Shown: positions 19,929-30,028, numbered from the stretch's first letter. The stretch is 64,000 nt of DNA from Mycolicibacterium sp. CBMA 234 (GCF_009729415.1 NZ_MPKW01000018.1:372001-436000); one strand, 5' to 3'. The notes: generated by a model from the letters alone, not told the origin. A program made the numbers and translations.

Positions 19929-22900
19929 GTGATTTCCAAATTGCTGGTGGCCAATCGCGGTGAGATCGCGATCCGGGCCTTTCGTGCGGCCAATGAACTG
20001 GGTATCGCCACGGTTGCGGTGTACCCGTTCGAGGATCGCAACTCGCTGCATCGGCTCAAAGCGGATGAGTCGTATCAGATCGGCGAGAAGGGCCATCCGG
20101 TACGCGCGTACCTGAATGTCGCCGACATCGTCGCCACCGCGGTGGCCTGCGGTGCCGACGCGATCTACCCGGGTTACGGCTTCCTGTCGGAGAATCCGGA
20201 ACTTGCGGCGGCATGCGCGGCCGCGGGAATCACCTTCGTCGGACCCAGCTCCGACATTCTCGAGCTCACCGGTAACAAAGCGCGCGCCATCGATTCGGCG
20301 CGGGCGGCCGGTCTGCCGGTGCTGTCGTCGTCGGAACCGTCGGCATCGGTCGACGAACTCCTCGCCGCCTCCGAGAGCATGCAGTTCCCGTTGTTCGTCA
20401 AGGCTGTCGCCGGCGGCGGTGGGCGCGGTATGCGCCGCGTCGCGGACCCGGCCGATCTGCGTGAGGCCATCGAAGCTGCGTCCCGCGAAGCTGATTCGGC
20501 TTTCGGTGACCCGACGGTGTTCCTTGAGCAGGCCGTGATCAACCCACGGCACATCGAGGTGCAGATCCTCGCGGATACCCACGGCAACGTCATGCACCTG
20601 TTCGAGCGCGACTGCAGCGTCCAGCGCCGGCATCAGAAGGTGATCGAGCTGGCGCCCGCGCCAAATCTGGATCCCGCACTGCGGACGCGCATGTGCAACG
20701 ACGCGGTGGCGTTCGCCCGGCAGATCGGCTACTCCTGCGCAGGCACCGTCGAGTTCCTGGTCGACGAGCGCGGCCAGCATGTGTTCATCGAGATGAATCC
20801 GCGCATCCAGGTGGAACACACGGTGACCGAGGAGATCACCGCGGTCGACCTCGTCGCGTCGCAGTTGTGTATCGCCTCCGGCTGGTCGCTGGACGATCTG
20901 GGGCTGAGCCAGGAGACCATGCAGGCGCGTGGCGCGGCGCTGCAGTGCCGCATCACCACCGAGGACCCAGCCAACGGTTTCCGTCCGGATACCGGCCGCA
21001 TCACGGCCTACCGCACGCCGGGCGGCGCCGGTATCCGGCTCGACGGCGGCACCCACCTCGGTGCCGAGGTCTCGGCGCACTTCGACTCCATGCTGGTCAA
21101 ATTGACTTGTCGCGGAAGGGATTTGACGACAGCGGTGGCCCGCGCCAAGCGGGCCTTGGCCGAGTTCCGCATTCGTGGCGTGTCAACGAACATCCCGTTC
21201 CTGCAGGCGGTGCTCGACGACCCCGACTTTGTCGCCGGTCGGGTGACTACGTCGTTCATCGACGAGCGGCCGCAGCTACTGACGGCCCGCACCAGCGCCG
21301 ACCGCGGTACCAAGATCCTCAACTACCTAGCCGACGTGACCGTCAACCAGCCGCACGGATCACGCCCCTCGTTGGTCTACGCGCGCGACAAGCTCCCGGT
21401 CGTCGACCTGAAGGCAGCGCCGCCGGCTGGGTCGAAGCAGCGGTTGGTGGAACTGGGGCCGGAGGGATTCGCCCGTTGGCTGCGCGACTCGCCTGCGGTC
21501 GGGGTCACCGACACCACCTTCCGTGACGCGCACCAGTCGTTGCTGGCGACCCGCGTGCGGTCCACCGGCTTGCTGGAGGTCGCCCCCTACATCGCCCGCA
21601 CCACTCCGCAATTGCTGTCGGTGGAGTGCTGGGGCGGCGCGACTTACGATGTGGCCCTTCGCTTTTTGAAGGAAGACCCCTGGGAGCGTCTGGCCGCGCT
21701 GCGCGAGGCCATGCCCAACATCTGTCTACAGATGCTGCTGCGGGGCCGCAACACCGTCGGCTATACGCCGTACCCCGAGCTGGTGACGACGGCGTTCGTG
21801 CAGGAGGCCACGGCCACCGGTATCGACATCTTCCGCATCTTCGACGCGCTGAACAACGTGTCCTCGATGCGCCCTGCCATCGCCGCTGTGCGTGAAACCG
21901 GTTCTGCGGTAGCCGAAGTCGCGATGTCCTACACCGGCGACCTGACCAATCCCGCTGAGAAGATCTACACGCTGGATTACTGGCTCAAGCTGGCCGACGA
22001 GATCGTCGAAGCCGGAGCGCATGTGCTGGCCATCAAGGACATGGCCGGTCTGCTGCGGCCGCCCGCCGCCACCCAGCTGGTGTCGGCGTTGAAGTCGCGC
22101 TTCGACCTGCCGGTGCACGTGCACACCCACGACACCCCGGGTGGGCAGTTGGCGACCTACATGGCTGCCTGGCAAGCCGGTGCTGACGCCGTCGACGGCG
22201 CGTCTGCGCCGCTGGCCGGTACCACCAGCCAGCCCGCCCTGTCCTCGATCGTCGCGGCGGCCGCGCACACCAAGTACGACACCGGGCTGTCGCTGGCTGC
22301 GGTCTGCGACCTCGAGCCGTACTGGGAGGCGCTGCGCCGGGTGTACGCGCCGTTCGAATCCGGCCTGCCCGCCCCGACCGGTCGCGTGTACACCCACGAG
22401 ATTCCCGGTGGACAGCTGAGCAACCTGCGCCAGCAGGCGATCGCGCTGGGCCTGGGCGACCGGTTCGAGGAGATCGAGAACGCCTACGCCGGTGCCGACC
22501 GCATTCTGGGCCGGTTGGTGAAGGTGACGCCGTCGAGCAAGGTGGTCGGTGACCTGGCCCTGTCGCTGGTCGGTGCACACGTCACCGCCGACGAGTTCGC
22601 CGCCGATCCGGCGCGCTACGACATCCCGGACAGTGTCATCGGCTTCTTCCGCGGCGAGTTGGGTGATCCACCCGGCGGCTGGCCGGAACCGTTGCGTACG
22701 AAGGCATTAGAGGGCCGTGCTGCAGCCCGTCCGGAGCAACAGCTGACTGAGTCCGATGAAGCGGAGTTGGCCCAGCCAGGTTTGGTACGGCAGGGCGCGC
22801 TGAACCGGCTGCTGTTCCCCGGCCCGACGAAGGAGTTCCTGGCCCACCGCGAAGAGTTCGGCGACACGTCGCAGTTGAGTGCCAACCAGTTCTTCTACGG

Positions 22901-23312
22901 TCTGCGCCGCAGCGAAGAGCACCGGGTGAAGCTGGAGAAGGGCGTCGAGCTGCTGATCGGACTGGAAGCGATTTCCGAGCCCGACGAGCGCGGGATGCGA
23001 ACCGTGCTGTGCCTGATCAACGGGCAGCTGCGCCCGGTGCTGGTGCGCGACCGGTCCGTCGCCGCGGATGTGCCGGCCGCCGAGAAGGCCGACCGGACCA
23101 ATTCGGACCACGTGGCGGCACCGTTCGCCGGTGTGGTCACGGTCGGGGTGGCGGTCGGCGACGAGGTCGAGGCCGGCCAGACCATCGCGACCATCGAGGC
23201 CATGAAGATGGAGGCGGCCATCACCGCGCCCAAGGCCGGTACCGTCGCGCGGATTGCCGTCACGCCCACGGCGGGTGTCGAAGGCGGCGATCTGCTCGTG
23301 GTGATCAGCTGA
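19929..23312 (+). CDS. pca: Pyruvate carboxylase
   Basis: Biotin enzyme that carboxylates pyruvate to oxaloacetate, replenishing the TCA cycle. The 1,127 residues have the family order: biotin carboxylase ([17 protein letters not shown] at the N terminus, [12 protein letters not shown] as the ATP loop, [10 protein letters not shown]), carboxyltransferase ([16 protein letters not shown] from about 520, with a carbamylated Lys region AIKDMAGLL), and biotin carrier domain with EAMKMEA, biotin on Lys1093. GTG 19929 directly starts the conserved N terminus. The rsmD start overlaps its stop. Confidence 0.98.
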   Translation: MISKLLVANRGEIAIRAFRAANELGIATVAVYPFEDRNSLHRLKADESYQIGEKGHPVRAYLNVADIVATAVACGADAIYPGYGFLSENPELAAACAAAGITFVGPSSDILELTGNKARAIDSARAAGLPVLSSSEPSASVDELLAASESMQFPLFVKAVAGGGGRGMRRVADPADLREAIEAASREADSAFGDPTVFLEQAVINPRHIEVQILADTHGNVMHLFERDCSVQRRHQKVIELAPAPNLDPALRTRMCNDAVAFARQIGYSCAGTVEFLVDERGQHVFIEMNPRIQVEHTVTEEITAVDLVASQLCIASGWSLDDLGLSQETMQARGAALQCRITTEDPANGFRPDTGRITAYRTPGGAGIRLDGGTHLGAEVSAHFDSMLVKLTCRGRDLTTAVARAKRALAEFRIRGVSTNIPFLQAVLDDPDFVAGRVTTSFIDERPQLLTARTSADRGTKILNYLADVTVNQPHGSRPSLVYARDKLPVVDLKAAPPAGSKQRLVELGPEGFARWLRDSPAVGVTDTTFRDAHQSLLATRVRSTGLLEVAPYIARTTPQLLSVECWGGATYDVALRFLKEDPWERLAALREAMPNICLQMLLRGRNTVGYTPYPELVTTAFVQEATATGIDIFRIFDALNNVSSMRPAIAAVRETGSAVAEVAMSYTGDLTNPAEKIYTLDYWLKLADEIVEAGAHVLAIKDMAGLLRPPAATQLVSALKSRFDLPVHVHTHDTPGGQLATYMAAWQAGADAVDGASAPLAGTTSQPALSSIVAAAAHTKYDTGLSLAAVCDLEPYWEALRRVYAPFESGLPAPTGRVYTHEIPGGQLSNLRQQAIALGLGDRFEEIENAYAGADRILGRLVKVTPSSKVVGDLALSLVGAHVTADEFAADPARYDIPDSVIGFFRGELGDPPGGWPEPLRTKALEGRAAARPEQQLTESDEAELAQPGLVRQGALNRLLFPGPTKEFLAHREEFGDTSQLSANQFFYGLRRSEEHRVKLEKGVELLIGLEAISEPDERGMRTVLCLINGQLRPVLVRDRSVAADVPAAEKADRTNSDHVAAPFAGVVTVGVAVGDEVEAGQTIATIEAMKMEAAITAPKAGTVARIAVTPTAGVEGGDLLVVIS

Positions 23313-23866
23313 CCCGGATCATTGGCGGCCGCTACGGCGGCCGTCGAATTTCGGTGCCCGCCAAGGGGACTCGTCCCACCACTGATCGGGTCCGGGAGTC
23401 GCTGTTCAACCTGCTGGCCGTCCGGGTGGATTTTGACGGCGCCCGCGTGCTCGATCTGTACGCGGGCTCGGGCGCGCTCGGGCTGGAGGCGCTGTCCCGT
23501 GGGGCGGCGTCGGCGTTGTTCGTCGAGGCCGACCGGCGTGCCGCTGCGGTGATTTCGCGGAACATTGCCGAACTCGGGGTCGACGGCGCCGTCGTGCGGT
23601 GCGGCACTGCGGCGAGTGTGGCCGCGACGTCGGCGTCCCGGCCGGTGGATCTCGTGTTCGCTGACCCGCCCTACGATGTGCCGGCGGCAGACGTGGAAGC
23701 CGTTGTCGGGCAACTTGTTTCGGGAGGATGGCTGGCCGCGGGTGCGCTCGCGGTGATTGAGCGTCCGACGACGGGGCCGGCGCTGGTATGGCCGGACGGC
23801 TGGACGGCGCTGCGGGAACGCAAGTACGGCGACACCCGGCTGGAAATGGCGGAGTGGACGGGCTGA
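23309..23866 (+). CDS. rsmD: 16S rRNA (guanine-966-N2)-methyltransferase RsmD
   Basis: Methylates G966 of 16S rRNA using S-adenosylmethionine. About 185 residues: [13 protein letters not shown] at the start, [20 protein letters not shown] as SAM motif I, and the catalytic DPPY motif in FADPPYDVP. The start is odd: the conserved N terminus follows a CTG codon at 23309 that overlaps the pyc stop as CTGA, in the manner of the GTGA and ATGA couplings elsewhere here. No ATG, GTG or TTG lies in frame close upstream, so CTG initiation by translational coupling is the best reading. Confidence 0.88.
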   Translation: MTRIIGGRYGGRRISVPAKGTRPTTDRVRESLFNLLAVRVDFDGARVLDLYAGSGALGLEALSRGAASALFVEADRRAAAVISRNIAELGVDGAVVRCGTAASVAATSASRPVDLVFADPPYDVPAADVEAVVGQLVSGGWLAAGALAVIERPTTGPALVWPDGWTALRERKYGDTRLEMAEWTG

Positions 23867-23895
23867 CCCGTCGGGCCCCAAACGCCCGGGCCTTG

Positions 23896-23901
23896 TACCG
23901 T
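23896..23901 (+). promoter_or_regulatory. Candidate -10 box for coaD
   Basis: TACCGT ends 8 nt before the coaD ATG, again without a Shine-Dalgarno. Confidence 0.4.
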
Positions 23902-23909
23902 CTTGGGCT

Positions 23910-24386
23910 ATGAGCGGCGCGGTATGCCCGGGATCCTTCGACCCGGTAACCCTTGGACATCTCGACGTCTTCGAGCGGGCGGCGGCCCAGTTCGACGAAG
24001 TGGTGGTGGCGGTGCTGGTGAACCCCAACAAGAAAGGGATGTTCACCGCCGAGGAACGCATTGCGATGATCACCGAGGCGACGTCGCACCTGCCGAACCT
24101 GCGGGTTGAGGCGGGATCGGGTCTGGTCGTCGATTTCGCGCGGGCTCGCGGACTGACCGCCATCGTCAAGGGCCTGCGCACCGGCACCGACTTCGAGTAC
24201 GAGCTGCAGATGGCACAGATGAACCGGCACGTCGCCGGCGTCGACACCTTCTTCGTCGCGACCAAGCCGCAGTACTCGTTCGTGTCGTCGTCGTTGGCCA
24301 AGGAGGTGGCGGCGCTCGGGGGCGATGTCACCGACCTGCTGCCGGCGGTGGTGAACAAGAGGCTGCAGGCCAAGCTGGCCGGCTGA
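23910..24386 (+). CDS. coaD: Phosphopantetheine adenylyltransferase
   Basis: Transfers AMP to 4'-phosphopantetheine in coenzyme A synthesis. 158 residues with the nucleotidyltransferase motif [13 protein letters not shown] (the TxGH form), [13 protein letters not shown], and [12 protein letters not shown], equivalent to the ISSTxVR signature. Start ATG 23910 gives the expected [12 protein letters not shown]. In M. tuberculosis the next genes are the PDIM/phenolic glycolipid locus; here sepIVA follows directly. Confidence 0.96.
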   Translation: MSGAVCPGSFDPVTLGHLDVFERAAAQFDEVVVAVLVNPNKKGMFTAEERIAMITEATSHLPNLRVEAGSGLVVDFARARGLTAIVKGLRTGTDFEYELQMAQMNRHVAGVDTFFVATKPQYSFVSSSLAKEVAALGGDVTDLLPAVVNKRLQAKLAG

Positions 24387-24394
24387 ACCCCGTT

Positions 24395-24412
24395 GGCCCT
24401 GCGTCCAGGGCC
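24395..24412 (+). terminator. Hairpin after coaD
   Basis: GGCCCTG at 24395-24401 pairs perfectly with CAGGGCC at 24406-24412 around a CGTC tetraloop, 9 nt after the coaD stop. It lacks a long U run. Confidence 0.55.
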
Positions 24413-24555
24413 TTGATCGCTCGAACTTCTGCGTCGTAGGCGCAGCGTCAGCGAACGGGCGTTTCTCGGATCGCGACACACCGGCTGCCAAAGCCGAGTC
24501 ACTCGAGTAACACCAGGCACACTAGTAACAACAACTACGCCTGGAGGATGTGGCC

Positions 24556-25293
24556 GTGTACCGAGTATTTGAGGCGCTGGACGAGCTCGGCGCGATCGTG
24601 GAAGAGGCACGCGGAGTGCCGATGACCGCTGGCTGCATGGTGCCGCGCGGCGACGTCCTGGAACTGCTCGACGACATCAAGGACGCGATCCCGGGCGAGC
24701 TGGACGACGCCCAGGACGTGCTCGACGCGCGCGACGGCATGCTGCGCGAGGCAAAACAGCACGCCGACGCGATGGTGTCGTCGGCGACTGCCGAGGCGGA
24801 CTCGCTGGTCAACCATGCCCGTTCCGAAGCGGATCGGCTGCTGGCCGACGCCAAGGCGCAGGCCGACCGGATGGTCTCCGAGGCGCGTGCGCACAGCGAA
24901 CGCATGGTCGGCGAGGCCCGCGAGGAGGCCAACCGGATCGCCAGCACCGCCAAGCGGGAGTACGAGGCGAGCACCAGCCGGGCCAAGGCCGAGGTCGACC
25001 GGCTCCTGGAGAGCGGCAACATCTCCTACGAGAAGGCCGTTCAGGAGGGCATCAAGGAGCAGCAGCGTCTGGTGTCGGAGACCGAGGTGGTCCAGACCGC
25101 CCACGCCGAGGCCACCCGGATGGTCGATTCTGCGCACGCCGAGGCCGACCGCCTGCGGGGCGAATGCGACATCTACGTCGACAACAAGCTCGCCGAGTTC
25201 GAGGAGCACCTCAACGGCACTCTGCGGTCGGTCAGCCGGGGTCGGCACCAGCTGCGCACCGCGGCGGGCACCCACGACTACGCCCAGCGCTGA
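24556..25293 (+). CDS. sepIVA: SepIVA septation protein, DivIVA-like coiled coil
   Basis: 245 residues, nearly all amphipathic coiled coil after the N-terminal YRVFEALDELGAIVEEARGVPMT segment. It is the orthologue of M. tuberculosis Rv2927c/SepIVA, needed for septation and polar growth and controlled by arginine methylation in M. smegmatis. GTG 24556 is chosen over GTG 24550 because it aligns with the M. tuberculosis N terminus and GGAGG at 24543-24547 is spaced 8 nt from it. An out-of-frame ATG overlaps at 24548. Confidence 0.94.
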   Translation: MYRVFEALDELGAIVEEARGVPMTAGCMVPRGDVLELLDDIKDAIPGELDDAQDVLDARDGMLREAKQHADAMVSSATAEADSLVNHARSEADRLLADAKAQADRMVSEARAHSERMVGEAREEANRIASTAKREYEASTSRAKAEVDRLLESGNISYEKAVQEGIKEQQRLVSETEVVQTAHAEATRMVDSAHAEADRLRGECDIYVDNKLAEFEEHLNGTLRSVSRGRHQLRTAAGTHDYAQR

Positions 25294-25338
25294 ACCGGAT
25301 TGCCGCCAGCGGCGTCCGGTCGGTGACCGGCGCCGACG

Positions 25339-25344
25339 TAGGAT
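25339..25344 (+). promoter_or_regulatory. Candidate -10 box for yceD
   Basis: TAGGAT ends 6 nt before the ATG of the YceD gene; no Shine-Dalgarno between, so a leaderless mRNA is likely. Confidence 0.5.
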
Positions 25345-25350
25345 TGACCA

Positions 25351-25923
25351 ATGCCTGGTCCAAGTCCGCTGATCATTGACATTGCGCGATTGGGCCGACG
25401 GCCCGGGTCGATGATCATGCACGCCGAAACCGTGTCGAGCCCTGGGCGGATCGGCCTGGATCTGATGGCCATCGATGTTGGTGCGCCGATCGAGCTTGAC
25501 CTGCAGTTGCAGTCGGTGTCCGAAGGCGTCTTGGTGACCGGTTCGGCGTCCGCGCCGACCACCGGTGAGTGTTCGCGCTGCCTCAGCCCGCTGACTGGGC
25601 ATGTCACCGTCGACCTCACCGAGCTGTTCGCCTATCCGGACAGCGCCACCGAGGCCACGACCGAGGAAGACGAGGTCGGGCACGTCGTCGACGACACCGT
25701 CGACATCGAGCAGTTGATCATCGACGAGGTCGGGCTGACGCTGCCATTCTCACCGGTGTGCACCCCGGACTGCCCGGGCCTGTGCCCGGACTGCGGCGTG
25801 CGGCTGCTCGATGCCGAGCCGGACCACCATCACGACAAGATCGACCCGCGGTGGGCGAAGTTGTCGGCCATGCTGCCGGACAGTTCTGAGCCCGAGGGCG
25901 CCGCGCCGGAGGGCGGTCCGTGA
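25351..25923 (+). CDS. YceD family protein (DUF177)
   Basis: 190 residues of the YceD/DUF177 family, linked to 23S rRNA accumulation in other bacteria and plants. It has the family's cysteine set [12 protein letters not shown] and [16 protein letters not shown], a likely zinc site. The usual partner rpmF (L32) is not next door; instead rnc and mutM follow, as in M. tuberculosis (Rv2926c). The stop overlaps the rnc GTG by 4 nt. Confidence 0.9.
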   Translation: MPGPSPLIIDIARLGRRPGSMIMHAETVSSPGRIGLDLMAIDVGAPIELDLQLQSVSEGVLVTGSASAPTTGECSRCLSPLTGHVTVDLTELFAYPDSATEATTEEDEVGHVVDDTVDIEQLIIDEVGLTLPFSPVCTPDCPGLCPDCGVRLLDAEPDHHHDKIDPRWAKLSAMLPDSSEPEGAAPEGGP

Positions 25924-26648
25924 CGGTGGACCGTGCGCCGCTGCTTGCGGCGCTGGGCGTGCAGCTCTCCGATGACCTGCTGACCGTGGCGCTGACCCAC
26001 CGCAGTTATGCCTATGAGAACGGTGGTCTGCCGACCAACGAACGGCTGGAGTTTCTGGGCGATGCCGTGCTCGGACTGGTGATCACCGCGGAGATCTTCC
26101 GCCGTTACCCGGAGCGCAGCGAAGGCGAACTGGCCAAGCTCAAGTCTGCGGTGGTCAACACCCAGGCGCTGGCAGAGATCGCCCGTGGTCTGACGCCTGA
26201 CGGGTTGGGCAGTCATCTGCTGTTGGGCCGCGGCGAGATGGGCAGTGGCGGCGCGCACAAGGCCAACTTGTTGGCCGACGGGCTCGAATCCCTGCTCGGC
26301 GCAACGTACGTCGAACACGGTCACGAGGTGGCCCAAGCGGTGGTGATGGGCCTGTTCAGCGCGGCGCTCGACACCGCTGCCAGCCTGGGCGCGGGTCTGG
26401 ATTGGAAGACCAGCCTGCAGGAATTGTCTGCTGCCCGCCGGATCGGTGTCCCGGCTTACGTCGTGACATCCACCGGTCCGGAACACGACAAGGAGTTCAC
26501 CGCGCGCGCCGTCGTCAACGGCGTCGATTACGGCGAAGGTATCGGGCGTACCAAGAAGGAAGCCGAACAGCACGCCGCCGCTGCGGCGTACCAGGCGCTG
26601 GAGTCCGCGCCCGCCGATCCTGAGGCCGACGCCGTCAGCAATGCCTGA
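25920..26648 (+). CDS. rnc: Ribonuclease III
   Basis: Cleaves double-stranded RNA in rRNA and mRNA processing. 242 residues: the RNase III signature [15 protein letters not shown] (residues about 40-54) with downstream acidic residues, then a dsRNA-binding domain ending [20 protein letters not shown] 25920 is coupled to the yceD stop, and its own stop overlaps the mutM ATG by 8 nt, so yceD-rnc-mutM form one operon. Confidence 0.97.
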   Translation: MTVDRAPLLAALGVQLSDDLLTVALTHRSYAYENGGLPTNERLEFLGDAVLGLVITAEIFRRYPERSEGELAKLKSAVVNTQALAEIARGLTPDGLGSHLLLGRGEMGSGGAHKANLLADGLESLLGATYVEHGHEVAQAVVMGLFSAALDTAASLGAGLDWKTSLQELSAARRIGVPAYVVTSTGPEHDKEFTARAVVNGVDYGEGIGRTKKEAEQHAAAAAYQALESAPADPEADAVSNA

Positions 26649-27501
26649 ACTTCCCGAAGTCGAAGTGGTCCGCCGCGGCCTCGAATCGCACGTAGTGGCA
26701 AAGGGTTTCACGTCCGTTCAGGTGCTGCATCCGCGCGCGGTACGACGTCACGACGCCGGTCCGGCCGACTTGGTGGGCCGGCTCGCGGGACGCCGGATTA
26801 CGGGGACCGGGCGCCGTGGGAAGTATCTGTGGCTGACCCTCGACGACGACGAGGCGCTGGTGGTCCATCTCGGGATGAGTGGCCAAATGCTGATCGGCCC
26901 GCCGGCCCGCCCGAATCATCTGCGGATTGCGGCCGTCCTCGACGACGGCACCGAACTCAGCTTCGTCGACCAGCGAACCTTCGGCGGCTGGCAGGTCTGC
27001 GACCTGGTCGAGGTCGACGGCAGTGTGGTGCCAGAGCCGGTGGCGCACATCGCGCGCGATCCGCTGGACCCCGCATTCGACCTGGATTCCGTGGTGAATA
27101 CCTTGCGGCGCAAGGACTCTGAGATCAAACGGCAGTTATTAGACCAAACCGTGGTGTCCGGCGTCGGCAACATCTACGCCGACGAATCCCTGTGGCGCGC
27201 ACAGGTCAACGGTTTTCGACCGGCGTCGGCGTTGCCCAAGCGTCGGCTCGGGGAACTGCTCGGACATGCCACAGACGTGATGAATTCTGCACTGGCGCAA
27301 GGCGGTACGTCATTCGACGCGCTGTACGTCAACGTCAACGGGGAGTCCGGGTACTTCGACCGCTCGCTGGACGCCTACGGCCAGGAGGGCGAACCGTGCC
27401 GCCGGTGCGGAACGGCGATCCGGCGGGAGAAGTTCATGAACCGCTCGTCGTACTACTGCCCGAAATGCCAACCGCGGCCGCGCATGCCGCGAGCGACCTG
27501 A
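26641..27501 (+). CDS. mutM: Formamidopyrimidine-DNA glycosylase
   Basis: Excises 8-oxoguanine and ring-opened purines; the counterpart of mutT1 in the oxidised-guanine system. 286 residues beginning MPELPEVE, with Pro2 as nucleophile and Glu3 as acid. The helix-two-turn-helix region has [15 protein letters not shown], and the C-terminal zinc finger CRRCG...CPKC is intact (four Cys). Confidence 0.97.
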   Translation: MPELPEVEVVRRGLESHVVAKGFTSVQVLHPRAVRRHDAGPADLVGRLAGRRITGTGRRGKYLWLTLDDDEALVVHLGMSGQMLIGPPARPNHLRIAAVLDDGTELSFVDQRTFGGWQVCDLVEVDGSVVPEPVAHIARDPLDPAFDLDSVVNTLRRKDSEIKRQLLDQTVVSGVGNIYADESLWRAQVNGFRPASALPKRRLGELLGHATDVMNSALAQGGTSFDALYVNVNGESGYFDRSLDAYGQEGEPCRRCGTAIRREKFMNRSSYYCPKCQPRPRMPRAT

Positions 27502-27508
27502 GGCCGGG

Positions 27509-28375
27509 CTACTTCAGCCCGGGCAGGCCCTTGAACTTCGGCGAATCGGTCATGCAGAACTTCCACTCGCCGCCTTCTTTGCGCAGCGGGACGTTGTTGA
27601 TGCCGGAGGTCGAGTTGACGTTCACCGTCGCCCGATCTCCGTTGACGTTGATATCGGTGATCTCGGTGCGACCGGTGGTACCCGGCCCGGCGTCGCCGCC
27701 CGCGCCCTTGTCGAACTTGCCCGAGATCGACGGCAGCATGTTGTAGACCTTCACGTCGTTGGCGCACGAATGCGCCTTGAAATCGTCGAAGGTCTCGATG
27801 TTTGACGACAGCAAGTCGCGGATCTGGTCCTCGTCCGACGCCTGTCCGATTGGCACCCCGCTGCCACTCGAACCCGACTTCGAACCCGGCACAAACTGGA
27901 GCACCGCGAAGACGATCACGACGACAAGGACGGCGATGCTCGCGCCGATGATCGCCAACTTGCGGTTCGAACGGGGTGGTGTCGGTGGCGGGAAGCCGGG
28001 CTGGCCCGGGAATCCCGGGCCCATCGGATAGCCGGGATACGGCGCGGGTTGACCGTAGGCGTTGGGTTGGCCGTAGGCACCGGGCTGGCCGTACGCAACG
28101 GGCTGTCCGTAGGGCTGGCCATAACTCGGCTGGCCGTAGGCGGGTTGGCCGTATGCAGGCTGGCCATACTCGGGCTGTCCGTAGGCCGGCTGGCCGTATG
28201 CAGGTTGTTGGCCGTGGTCGGGTTGGCCGTACGCCGGCTGGCCATACTCGGGCTGTCCGTACGCCGGTTGCCCGTACGCAGGCTCGGCGTATCCATCCGG
28301 CGGGAACCCTGGCTGCTGCTGCGGCGGCTGCCAGGGTTGGGCGCCTGGATCTGCGCCGGACGGGGGATATGTCAT
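27509..28375 (-). CDS. Gly-Tyr-Gln repeat membrane protein, paralogue 1
   Basis: 288 residues, function unknown. The N-terminal 130 residues are rich in Pro, Gly, Tyr and Gln, with about a dozen PxYGQ pentads after an MTYPP...[10 protein letters not shown] start shared with the next two genes. A transmembrane segment ([20 protein letters not shown]) follows, then an exported domain with [12 protein letters not shown], a cysteine pair (SCAND and FCMTDSP) and [10 protein letters not shown]. The domain resembles DUF4878/NTF2-like exported domains. Start ATG 28375 is chosen because it aligns with its paralogues and has GGAG 9 nt upstream. Stops 8 nt from convergent mutM. Confidence 0.8.
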   Translation of the reverse strand: MTYPPSGADPGAQPWQPPQQQPGFPPDGYAEPAYGQPAYGQPEYGQPAYGQPDHGQQPAYGQPAYGQPEYGQPAYGQPAYGQPSYGQPYGQPVAYGQPGAYGQPNAYGQPAPYPGYPMGPGFPGQPGFPPPTPPRSNRKLAIIGASIAVLVVVIVFAVLQFVPGSKSGSSGSGVPIGQASDEDQIRDLLSSNIETFDDFKAHSCANDVKVYNMLPSISGKFDKGAGGDAGPGTTGRTEITDINVNGDRATVNVNSTSGINNVPLRKEGGEWKFCMTDSPKFKGLPGLK

Positions 28376-28408
28376 CTTTGCGTGCTCCTGTGAACTGTGC
28401 TTGGTATC

Positions 28409-28420
28409 CAACGTAACACC
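28409..28420 (-). promoter_or_regulatory. Promoter of Gly-Tyr-Gln paralogue 1
   Basis: On the minus strand GGTGTTACGTTG, containing TACGTT (TANNNT -10), lies 33 nt before the start codon. The same 12 nt at nearly the same distance precede both paralogues. Confidence 0.6.
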
Positions 28421-28468
28421 AGCTCTACCACCCGAAATGTCAACCGCGACCGGGCAAGTCGCCGGGGG

Positions 28469-29119
28469 TTACTTCATGCCGGGCAGCTGCTGCAGCCACT
28501 TCATTTGCGGTGAGTCTGTAAGGCAGATCTTCCACTCGCCGCCTTCTTTACGGAAGTAGAGGGTGTCGGCACGCTCCAGACCGGAGGTCAATGTCGCGGT
28601 CACCTCGGCGGTAGCGGTATCACCGGTCACGTTGACGCGGTCAATGGGCGCTGTGCCTTTGGGGCCACTCGGGTTGGCGCCGGTGGTGTCAACGACGTCA
28701 GGAAAGTTGCTGAAGAATTTCAGGTCGTTGGCGCAAGCGCGATCTTTGATCGACGAGGACTGCGAACTCACCAGGCTGCGAATCTGGTCCTCGTCGGAGC
28801 GGCCACCGAGAGCGCTGAGCCCGCTGAGCCCTCCGCCGGAACTCGTGTACAAAAATGCCCCGACCGTGATGCCGACGACGATGATTGCCGCCAGTCCGGA
28901 GACCAGCGCCCACTTGGGGCCGTTCGACTTGGGTGTCGGGGCGCCGGTGAAGCCGGGGCCTGCCGGGTAACCAGGCAGCTGGCTGTACCCAGGCAGTCCG
29001 TACCCCGGCTGGCCGTACCCCCACTGGCCGTACCCCGCCGGCGGGAAGCCGGGGGTGACCTGCTGCGGCGGCTGCCAGGGCTGCGCGCCTGGCTGCGGAC
29101 CGAGCGGGGGATAGGTCAT
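28469..29119 (-). CDS. Gly-Tyr-Gln membrane protein, paralogue 2
   Basis: 216 residues, the shortest of the three. It keeps [18 protein letters not shown], only a few GY/PGYG units (residues about 28-55), a transmembrane segment (WALVSGLAAIIVVGITVGAFLY), then the exported domain: [38 protein letters not shown] and a C-terminal LPGMK. The cysteine pair matches the other two. The short tail shows that the repeats are not needed for the domain to be kept. ATG 29119 with AGGGAG upstream. Confidence 0.8.
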   Translation of the reverse strand: MTYPPLGPQPGAQPWQPPQQVTPGFPPAGYGQWGYGQPGYGLPGYSQLPGYPAGPGFTGAPTPKSNGPKWALVSGLAAIIVVGITVGAFLYTSSGGGLSGLSALGGRSDEDQIRSLVSSQSSSIKDRACANDLKFFSNFPDVVDTTGANPSGPKGTAPIDRVNVTGDTATAEVTATLTSGLERADTLYFRKEGGEWKICLTDSPQMKWLQQLPGMK

Positions 29120-29152
29120 GGCTGATCGCTCCCTGTGAACTGTGCTTGCAGT

Positions 29153-29164
29153 TCAACGTAACAC
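29153..29164 (-). promoter_or_regulatory. Promoter of Gly-Tyr-Gln paralogue 2
   Basis: Same GGTGTTACGTTG string (minus strand), 33 nt before the ATG. The leader down to the ribosome site (GCACAGTTCACAGG) is also shared with paralogue 1. Confidence 0.6.
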
Positions 29165-29201
29165 CGGGGGAGCGACTGCCTGCGGAATCGCCGGTGGGCC
29201 C

Positions 29202-29984
29202 CTAGTTCCCGCCCTGCAGTCCCTTAAATACCGGGTCGTCGGTGACGCAGTATTTCCACTCACCGCCTTCCTTGCGGAAATAGATGGTGGGATGCGCCGA
29301 TCCTGCGCTCGTGGTTGCGGTGATGTGCACGGTGGCCTGGTCACCATTTACGTCGACGCTGTCGACGGTGACTTTTGTATCGGGGCCCGTCGGGGCTCTC
29401 TTACCGGTACCGCCGGTGAGGCTGGGAACCTTGCCGAGGAACTTGTTGTCCGCTTCGCACCGGTGGTCCTTCAATGCCTGCGGTGAGCTCAACAGGCTGC
29501 GAATCTGATCTTCGTCGGAGTTGCCGCCCAAGGCGCTGAGCGCTCCGCCGGAACCCGTGAACAAAACCACGCCGATCACGATGCCGATTACCGCGAGCAC
29601 AGCGAGGCCGCCGATCAGCAGCTTCTTCTGGTTGTTCGGGGTGGGTGCGCCGGGGTAGCCGGGGCCCGCGGGATACCCAGGTGACTGGCCGTACCCGGGA
29701 GCTTGTCCGTAACCGGGGGCTTGGCCGTAACCGGGGGCTTGGCCGTAACCGGGTGCCTGGCCGTACCCGGGAGCTTGTCCGTAACCGGGGGCTTGTCCGT
29801 AACCGGGGGCTTGGCCGTACCCGGGAGCTTGTCCGTAACCGGGGGCTTGGCCGTAACCGGGTGCCTGCCCGTAGCCGGCCGATTGGTCGGGTCCATATCC
29901 AGCCGGCGGGAACCCGGGGGCGGGTTGCTGCGGTGGCTGCCACGGCTGGGCGCCCGGCTCAGGGCTGGCGGGGGGATAGGTCAT
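29202..29984 (-). CDS. Gly-Tyr-Gln repeat membrane protein, paralogue 3
   Basis: 260 residues. After [18 protein letters not shown] come eleven consecutive PGYGQA-type hexads (29691-29882), a transmembrane segment ([21 protein letters not shown]) and the exported domain with [40 protein letters not shown]. The repeats are near-identical at the DNA level, 18 bp each, so copy number may vary between strains. Start ATG 29984 follows AGGGAG and matches the paralogues; the frame is open further upstream to 30086 but that reaches into the divergent osmC-like gene. Confidence 0.82.
   Translation of the reverse strand: MTYPPASPEPGAQPWQPPQQPAPGFPPAGYGPDQSAGYGQAPGYGQAPGYGQAPGYGQAPGYGQAPGYGQAPGYGQAPGYGQAPGYGQAPGYGQAPGYGQSPGYPAGPGYPGAPTPNNQKKLLIGGLAVLAVIGIVIGVVLFTGSGGALSALGGNSDEDQIRSLLSSPQALKDHRCEADNKFLGKVPSLTGGTGKRAPTGPDTKVTVDSVDVNGDQATVHITATTSAGSAHPTIYFRKEGGEWKYCVTDDPVFKGLQGGN
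29691..29882. repeat. 18-bp coding tandem repeat, 11 copies
   Basis: Eleven in-frame 18-bp units (plus-strand form near GCTTGTCCGTAACCGGGG) encode PGYGQA hexads. Units fall into a few sub-variants (CCGTAACC or CCGTACCC; CTTGT, CTTGG or CCTGG) in an interleaved order, as if produced by slippage and recombination. Confidence 0.9.
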
Positions 29985-30016
29985 CGCTGGTGGCTCCCTG
30001 TGAATGTGATGGCACT

Positions 30017-30028
30017 CAACGTAACACC
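30017..30028 (-). promoter_or_regulatory. Promoter of Gly-Tyr-Gln paralogue 3
   Basis: GGTGTTACGTTG on the minus strand, 32 nt before the ATG at 29984. Third copy of the co-duplicated promoter. Confidence 0.6.

Noticed and set aside
28049..29882. Possible CRISPR-like or intergenic direct repeats
   Set aside because: The repeats are contiguous, in frame and without unique spacers; they encode PxYGQ and PGYGQA units.
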